Positions 5,587 to 8,238 of a stretch of DNA of 8,238 nt are shown here, in pieces. A program made the position numbers and the translations under genes. Origin of the DNA: an archaeon (GTDB lineage: Archaea > Thermoproteota > Nitrososphaeria > Nitrososphaerales > Nitrosopumilaceae). How positions within the stretch are numbered: the stretch's first letter is position 1; each line of letters starts with the position of its first letter. The stretch spans positions 1-8,238 of the forward strand of contig SBBK01000114.1 in the NCBI GenBank assembly GCA_005240025.1, written 5' to 3'. Under the pieces are notes generated by a model. It searched no databases, was not told the origin of the DNA, and saw only the letters and a program-made list of their open reading frames with translations.

Positions 5587-6273
5587 TCACAAAAGATCCA
5601 GCTCATTCAGCTGTAATGATTTTTTGACAGAATTATGGTGATCAACTGATTCCAGTATCAGGCCGGAATTCTTTCTTACAGAAAACAAGCTCATTTTGTT
5701 GATTTCAATTACGTGTCTTCCAATGGATGTCAAGATCCATCCTTCGTCCTTTTTGAATTTCGAGATACATCCAGTTATAACAACAGAGCCAGCCTCCCAT
5801 CCTACACTGGATAAAAACACTAACATGCTGTTGATTAATCTGCCAGAGTCTTTTTGCTCAGAAAGCATTGTAAAAAATCCATTCAGCGAGTCAATAATCA
5901 CCAGATACTTTCTTTGTGAGATCTCATCTGCTATGTTTGCAAACAATTCCTTCCATGTGTTTTGTGTTGGCTGGTACAGAGTGATGTTTTGTTTTTGTGG
6001 TAAAATTTTTGCAGCCACATAACCACTATACAATAAATCAAAGTCGAGATAAATCACGGGGATTTCCGTAATTGTTGCGAGCTTGTAAAGCAAGTATGTC
6101 TTTGTTATGACATCATCAAATGAAATTGAACATAATGGCTCACTCCACATCATTTTGTCCAGTTCGCCAATGACATCACGTTGGTTTTTATGCAACAGGT
6201 AGTAATTTTCTCTCGGGTATATATTGACTTTAGATGAGGGACTGATTTCCAATTCCTTTGTAAGAACGGACAC
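5587..6273 (-). CDS. KaiC/RadA-like RecA-fold protein with degenerate P-loop
   Basis: 228 residues from GTG 6273; the start is uncertain. The pattern is that of a RecA-fold ATPase: a lysine-threonine pair followed by a helix (KTYLLYKLA, about 58-66), a strand IPVIYLDFD (71-79) and a Walker B-like strand KYLVIIDSLNG (122-132), where D128-S129 match the DS of RadA and KaiC. Later strands are SVVITGCISK and HVIEI. The Walker A position reads F-D-D-V-I-T-K-T (52-59), keeping Lys-Thr but losing the glycines of GxxxxGKT, so ATP binding is doubtful. It resembles Elp6- or KaiC-like non-catalytic members, which often act as partners of active ATPases; the partner is unknown. TTG at 6195 is an alternative start about 26 bp from a TATA-like box and would remove the overlap with the divergent gene. 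No signal peptide or membrane segment. Confidence 0.7.
   Translation of the reverse strand: MSVLTKELEISPSSKVNIYPRENYYLLHKNQRDVIGELDKMMWSEPLCSISFDDVITKTYLLYKLATITEIPVIYLDFDLLYSGYVAAKILPQKQNITLYQPTQNTWKELFANIADEISQRKYLVIIDSLNGFFTMLSEQKDSGRLINSMLVFLSSVGWEAGSVVITGCISKFKKDEGWILTSIGRHVIEINKMSLFSVRKNSGLILESVDHHNSVKKSLQLNELDLL
6217..6226. promoter_or_regulatory. Near-palindromic TATA element between divergent 5' ends
   Basis: GTATATATTG reads as a TATA box on either strand. On the minus strand it would fire near 6195, where an in-frame TTG lies. On the plus strand it would fire near 6246, inside the class V enzyme ORF. It conflicts with the longest start choices of both genes (GTG 6273 and TTG 6224), which overlap by 50 bp. 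Confidence 0.35.
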
Positions 6274-7375
6274 AATCTACCTCAACAGCGCCTCTTCATC
6301 ACTTATTCCGCTTCAGACAATAAAGGCAATGACTGACTTTACTATTCAGTACAACGAGCTTGGCCCGGATTCACACGAGCTTGTCTCCCTGCTGGCAGAA
6401 AAAACGGCCAAGCTCAGGCAGCTCACATCCAAATTGATTGGCTGCAAGCCAGAGGAGTTGATTTTTACACAGAGCACGACGGAAGGGATCAATATTGTTG
6501 CAGGCGGCATGACATTTCCAAGAAAATCCAACATCATAATCAGGGGAACCACACACGAGCATCATTCCAACTATTTTCCATGGTTGCGCCTTGCAAAAAA
6601 GGCCAAGATTCAGAGCATGAAAACCGACGAGGATGGTTTTTTCGATATTTCAGAATTGGAACAGCTGATCAGCAAAGATACAAGGCTTGTAGCACTAAGT
6701 CATGCTCTATACAACACGGGAGCAATCATGCCGGTAAACGAGGTTGGTAAGATTCTCAAGGAAAACGGAGTACCATATTTTTTGGATACTGCGCAAACCG
6801 TTGGCTGCATAGGCGAGTTTGATTTTTCAAAGACTGGTGCAGATTTTATGGCCTTCAATGGATACAAGTGGCTTTGCGGACCGATGGGAATTGGAATATT
6901 TGTGTGCAAAAAAGAGTCTGCAAATTTGCTTGAACCCCTGCAGGTGGCTGGCGAGTCTTCCATGGCATACGATGGTGTCAATCTTGTGCACAAGGAGATT
7001 CCTGATAAGTTTCAGGCAAGCTTTAGAAATTTTGCCGCAATTGCAGGCCTTGAATCATCGATTATGTTTCTGTCCAGTCTAGGGCTGGCAAATATCAGAC
7101 ACAAGATAATTGATCTGGCAAACCTGCTAAGAGACGAGCTTGCCAAGATTTCTGGGGTAACGCTGTATGGACCTGACGATGAGAAAAAAAGAACAAGCAT
7201 AGTTTCGTTTACTGTTGAGAAAAGCCCCCAGCAGGTAGTCGAGTTTTTGGAAAAACAAAGAATCATTGTTGCCATGCGTGAAATATCAGACAGAAAAATC
7301 GTGCGTGCCTCACCACATTTTTTTAACACAGAAACAGAGATTTTAAGATTAGTCGGGGCTATCAAAAACTTATAG
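6224..7375 (+). CDS. Class V PLP-dependent aminotransferase-fold enzyme (not a typical cysteine desulfurase)
   Basis: 383 residues from a TTG at 6224; no in-frame ATG lies before the conserved IYLNSAS strand (18-24). Fold-type I PLP enzyme. The PLP lysine is K215 in NGYKWLCGP. H113 in THEHHSN should stack on the cofactor. D188 and Q191 in LDTAQ contact the pyridine nitrogen and ring oxygen. YNTGAIMPV is at 163-171. The end ASPHFFNTETEI (362-373) is the usual class V C-terminal signature. Cysteine desulfurases carry a catalytic Cys in the loop before this signature, but residues 345-365 contain none. The Cys present (C74, C195, C218, C228) are elsewhere. It is therefore more likely a lyase, epimerase or aminotransferase relative of CsdA/isopenicillin-N-epimerase than a persulfide donor. 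Substrate unknown. No SufBCD or IscU gene is nearby. Tail-to-tail overlap of 6 bp with the next gene. Confidence 0.88.
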   Translation: MTLDEGLISNSFVRTDTIYLNSASSSLIPLQTIKAMTDFTIQYNELGPDSHELVSLLAEKTAKLRQLTSKLIGCKPEELIFTQSTTEGINIVAGGMTFPRKSNIIIRGTTHEHHSNYFPWLRLAKKAKIQSMKTDEDGFFDISELEQLISKDTRLVALSHALYNTGAIMPVNEVGKILKENGVPYFLDTAQTVGCIGEFDFSKTGADFMAFNGYKWLCGPMGIGIFVCKKESANLLEPLQVAGESSMAYDGVNLVHKEIPDKFQASFRNFAAIAGLESSIMFLSSLGLANIRHKIIDLANLLRDELAKISGVTLYGPDDEKKRTSIVSFTVEKSPQQVVEFLEKQRIIVAMREISDRKIVRASPHFFNTETEILRLVGAIKNL

Positions 7376-7630
7376 GTTTTCCTGCTCCTCGATTACCATC
7401 ATGGTAAGTGTAGACTGGACTTTGTCTATTTTGCGTATTTTGTTCGTAATTACGCTCCGCAGATGGTCTGGGCTTTGTGACTCTATCTTTACTACAATAT
7501 CATATATGCCGTACACGCCCTGCACCTCGTATTTGAGTCCCTTTTCCACACTAAGGATTTCCTTTATCTTTATGATAATTTCCTGGTCTGAACCCAGATC
7601 GGAGTTCAAAAGAATGAATGCAATAGGCAT
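7370..7630 (-). CDS. Stand-alone Lrp/AsnC ligand-binding (RAM) domain protein
   Basis: 86 residues. It matches the effector-binding half of Lrp/AsnC regulators: a beta strand at the N-terminus (MPIAFILLNS), a helix, GVYGIYDIVVKIE (38-50, the usual G-x-YD strand pair), a helix HLRSVITNKIRKI and a final strand VQSTLTMMVI. There is no DNA-binding helix-turn-helix, and 86 residues leaves no room for one. Family members bind amino acids and form dimers and octamers. A stand-alone RAM protein may act as a sensor subunit or modify a full-length Lrp protein; its target is unknown. The ATG at 7630 lies about 28 bp from a TATA box, so it is near-leaderless. Divergent from the cyclase-family gene with 64 bp between, and overlapping the class V enzyme gene by 6 bp at the 3' end. 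Confidence 0.85.
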   Translation of the reverse strand: MPIAFILLNSDLGSDQEIIIKIKEILSVEKGLKYEVQGVYGIYDIVVKIESQSPDHLRSVITNKIRKIDKVQSTLTMMVIEEQENL

Positions 7631-7653
7631 TGTAGAATTAGTTTGGAAGGGGT

Positions 7654-7663
7654 CTATTTATTA
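7654..7663. promoter_or_regulatory. TATA element possibly shared by divergent RAM-domain and cyclase genes
   Basis: CTATTTATTA on the plus strand reads TAATAAATAG on the minus. Its centre is about 28 bp from the minus ATG (7630) and about 36 bp from the plus ATG (7695). One A/T box may therefore serve both directions; no second TATA box is visible in the 64-bp gap. Confidence 0.4.
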
Positions 7664-7694
7664 CCTTTGATCGGCAGAAAATACAAGTGACGCC

Positions 7695-8238
7695 ATGGAT
7701 AATTTCGTGTTGCAAGACCTGACACTAACAATTTCAAAAAAAATCCCCACCTTTCCAGGCTCGCCACAACCTAGATTTGTAGAATGGGCCGAGTTAAAAA
7801 AAGACAAGTACAATTTAGAGATGCTTTTTATGAGCTCACATACAGGTACCCACATAGATGCGCCATATCATTTTGTGAAAAACGGCAAAAAAATTCACCA
7901 GCTGGACCCAGGGCGATTCATAACGGAGGCGATTTTAGTTAGGATAAACTCCGGACCAAATTACGCAATAACAAAAGCCGACATTTTGAAGTTTGAAAAA
8001 AGGTATGGAGAGATCCCGGAGTGGGCCACGGTTGTATTTTCAACAGGCTGGAGCGACAATCTGAAGCGGAGGAATTTTTTTAATGAAAATCCTGGTATTG
8101 GTGCGTCTGCTGCCGTTTATTTGGCCTCAAAAAAGGCGAATCTGGTTGGAATTGACTCGCCAAGTATTGATGCCGGAAAAGATGCATCTTTTTCAGCCCA
8201 CCATATTTTATTAAAAAACAACGTACTCATTTTGGAAA
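7695..8238 (+). CDS. Cyclase/kynurenine-formamidase-family metal hydrolase (3' end outside window)
   Basis: 181 codons are visible, with no stop before the window edge; the family is usually 200-260 residues, so a modest C-terminal piece is missing. The start ATG at 7695 is followed by FVLQDLTLTIS and TFPGSP, the typical N-terminal strand and loop. The metal-binding signature is complete: H49-T-G-T-H53-I-D55-A-P-Y-H59. TGWS (117-120), GIDSPSID (152-159) and HHILL (169-173) are the other conserved blocks. Family members hydrolyse N-formylkynurenine, other amides or cyclic substrates with a divalent metal in a dimeric cytosolic enzyme. No kynurenine-pathway gene is in the window, so the substrate is open. 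GTGA, 5 nt before the ATG, is a weak Shine-Dalgarno. Divergent from the RAM-domain gene. Confidence 0.9.
   Translation, partial: MDNFVLQDLTLTISKKIPTFPGSPQPRFVEWAELKKDKYNLEMLFMSSHTGTHIDAPYHFVKNGKKIHQLDPGRFITEAILVRINSGPNYAITKADILKFEKRYGEIPEWATVVFSTGWSDNLKRRNFFNENPGIGASAAVYLASKKANLVGIDSPSIDAGKDASFSAHHILLKNNVLILE

Noticed and set aside
5572..5590. GATC-GCGTTTT-GATC repeat near the end of the KaiC-like gene.
   Set aside because: The repeated unit is only TGATC and overlaps the stop region; too short to call an element.
1..8238. CRISPR array, insertion sequence, integrase, toxin-antitoxin or phage-defence module.
   Set aside because: No spaced direct repeats, transposase motifs or terminal inverted repeats were seen, and all genes read as chromosomal housekeeping or lineage genes.

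Overview
The window reads as a piece of a Thaumarchaeota/Nitrososphaerota chromosome, probably from the Nitrosopumilales side. The evidence is a VAT/Cdc48-type double AAA+ ATPase, TATA boxes about 25 bp upstream of start codons with almost no leader, short T-tract terminators, a small archaeal dicluster ferredoxin, a stand-alone Lrp-type effector domain, and a lysine- and AT-leaning composition. No rRNA, tRNA, CRISPR array, insertion sequence or phage gene was recognised. The genus is inferred from family resemblance only.

Layout. Positions 73-711 (+) encode an exported cyclophilin-type prolyl isomerase. Positions 851-1171 (+) encode a small conserved-looking protein of unknown function. Convergent to it, 1256-1921 (-) encodes a two-ACT-domain putative regulator. 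This is divergent from an apparent proteostasis operon: an Hsp20 chaperone (about 2025-2525, +) followed 22 bp later by Cdc48/VAT (2548-4677, +). The cdc48 stop overlaps, tail to tail, the restored end of a GNAT acetyltransferase (4674-5121, -) that is split by a one-base frameshift in an A-rich tract. Upstream of it on the same strand lies a dicluster ferredoxin (5177-5476, -) with one Cys replaced by Asp. Next is a KaiC/RadA-like protein with an eroded P-loop (5587-6273, -). Divergent from that, and apparently overlapping at the 5' ends, is a class V PLP-dependent enzyme (about 6224-7375, +). It overlaps by 6 bp, tail to tail, with an Lrp/AsnC RAM-domain protein (7370-7630, -). The last gene is a cyclase/kynurenine-formamidase-family metal hydrolase (7695 to the window edge, +).

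How it works together. The only clear functional unit is hsp20-cdc48: holdase plus unfoldase, with a TATA box before hsp20 and a Shine-Dalgarno before cdc48. A TGWCATAAC element follows the TATA box in both directions between this operon and the ACT-domain gene, which would suit a shared operator. The other genes are compact single units, many with their own near-leaderless promoter. I see no obvious new multi-gene system. The observations most worth checking are the frameshifted GNAT, the Asp-substituted ferredoxin cluster, the degenerate RecA-fold ATPase with conflicting 5' ends, and the shared divergent-promoter element.
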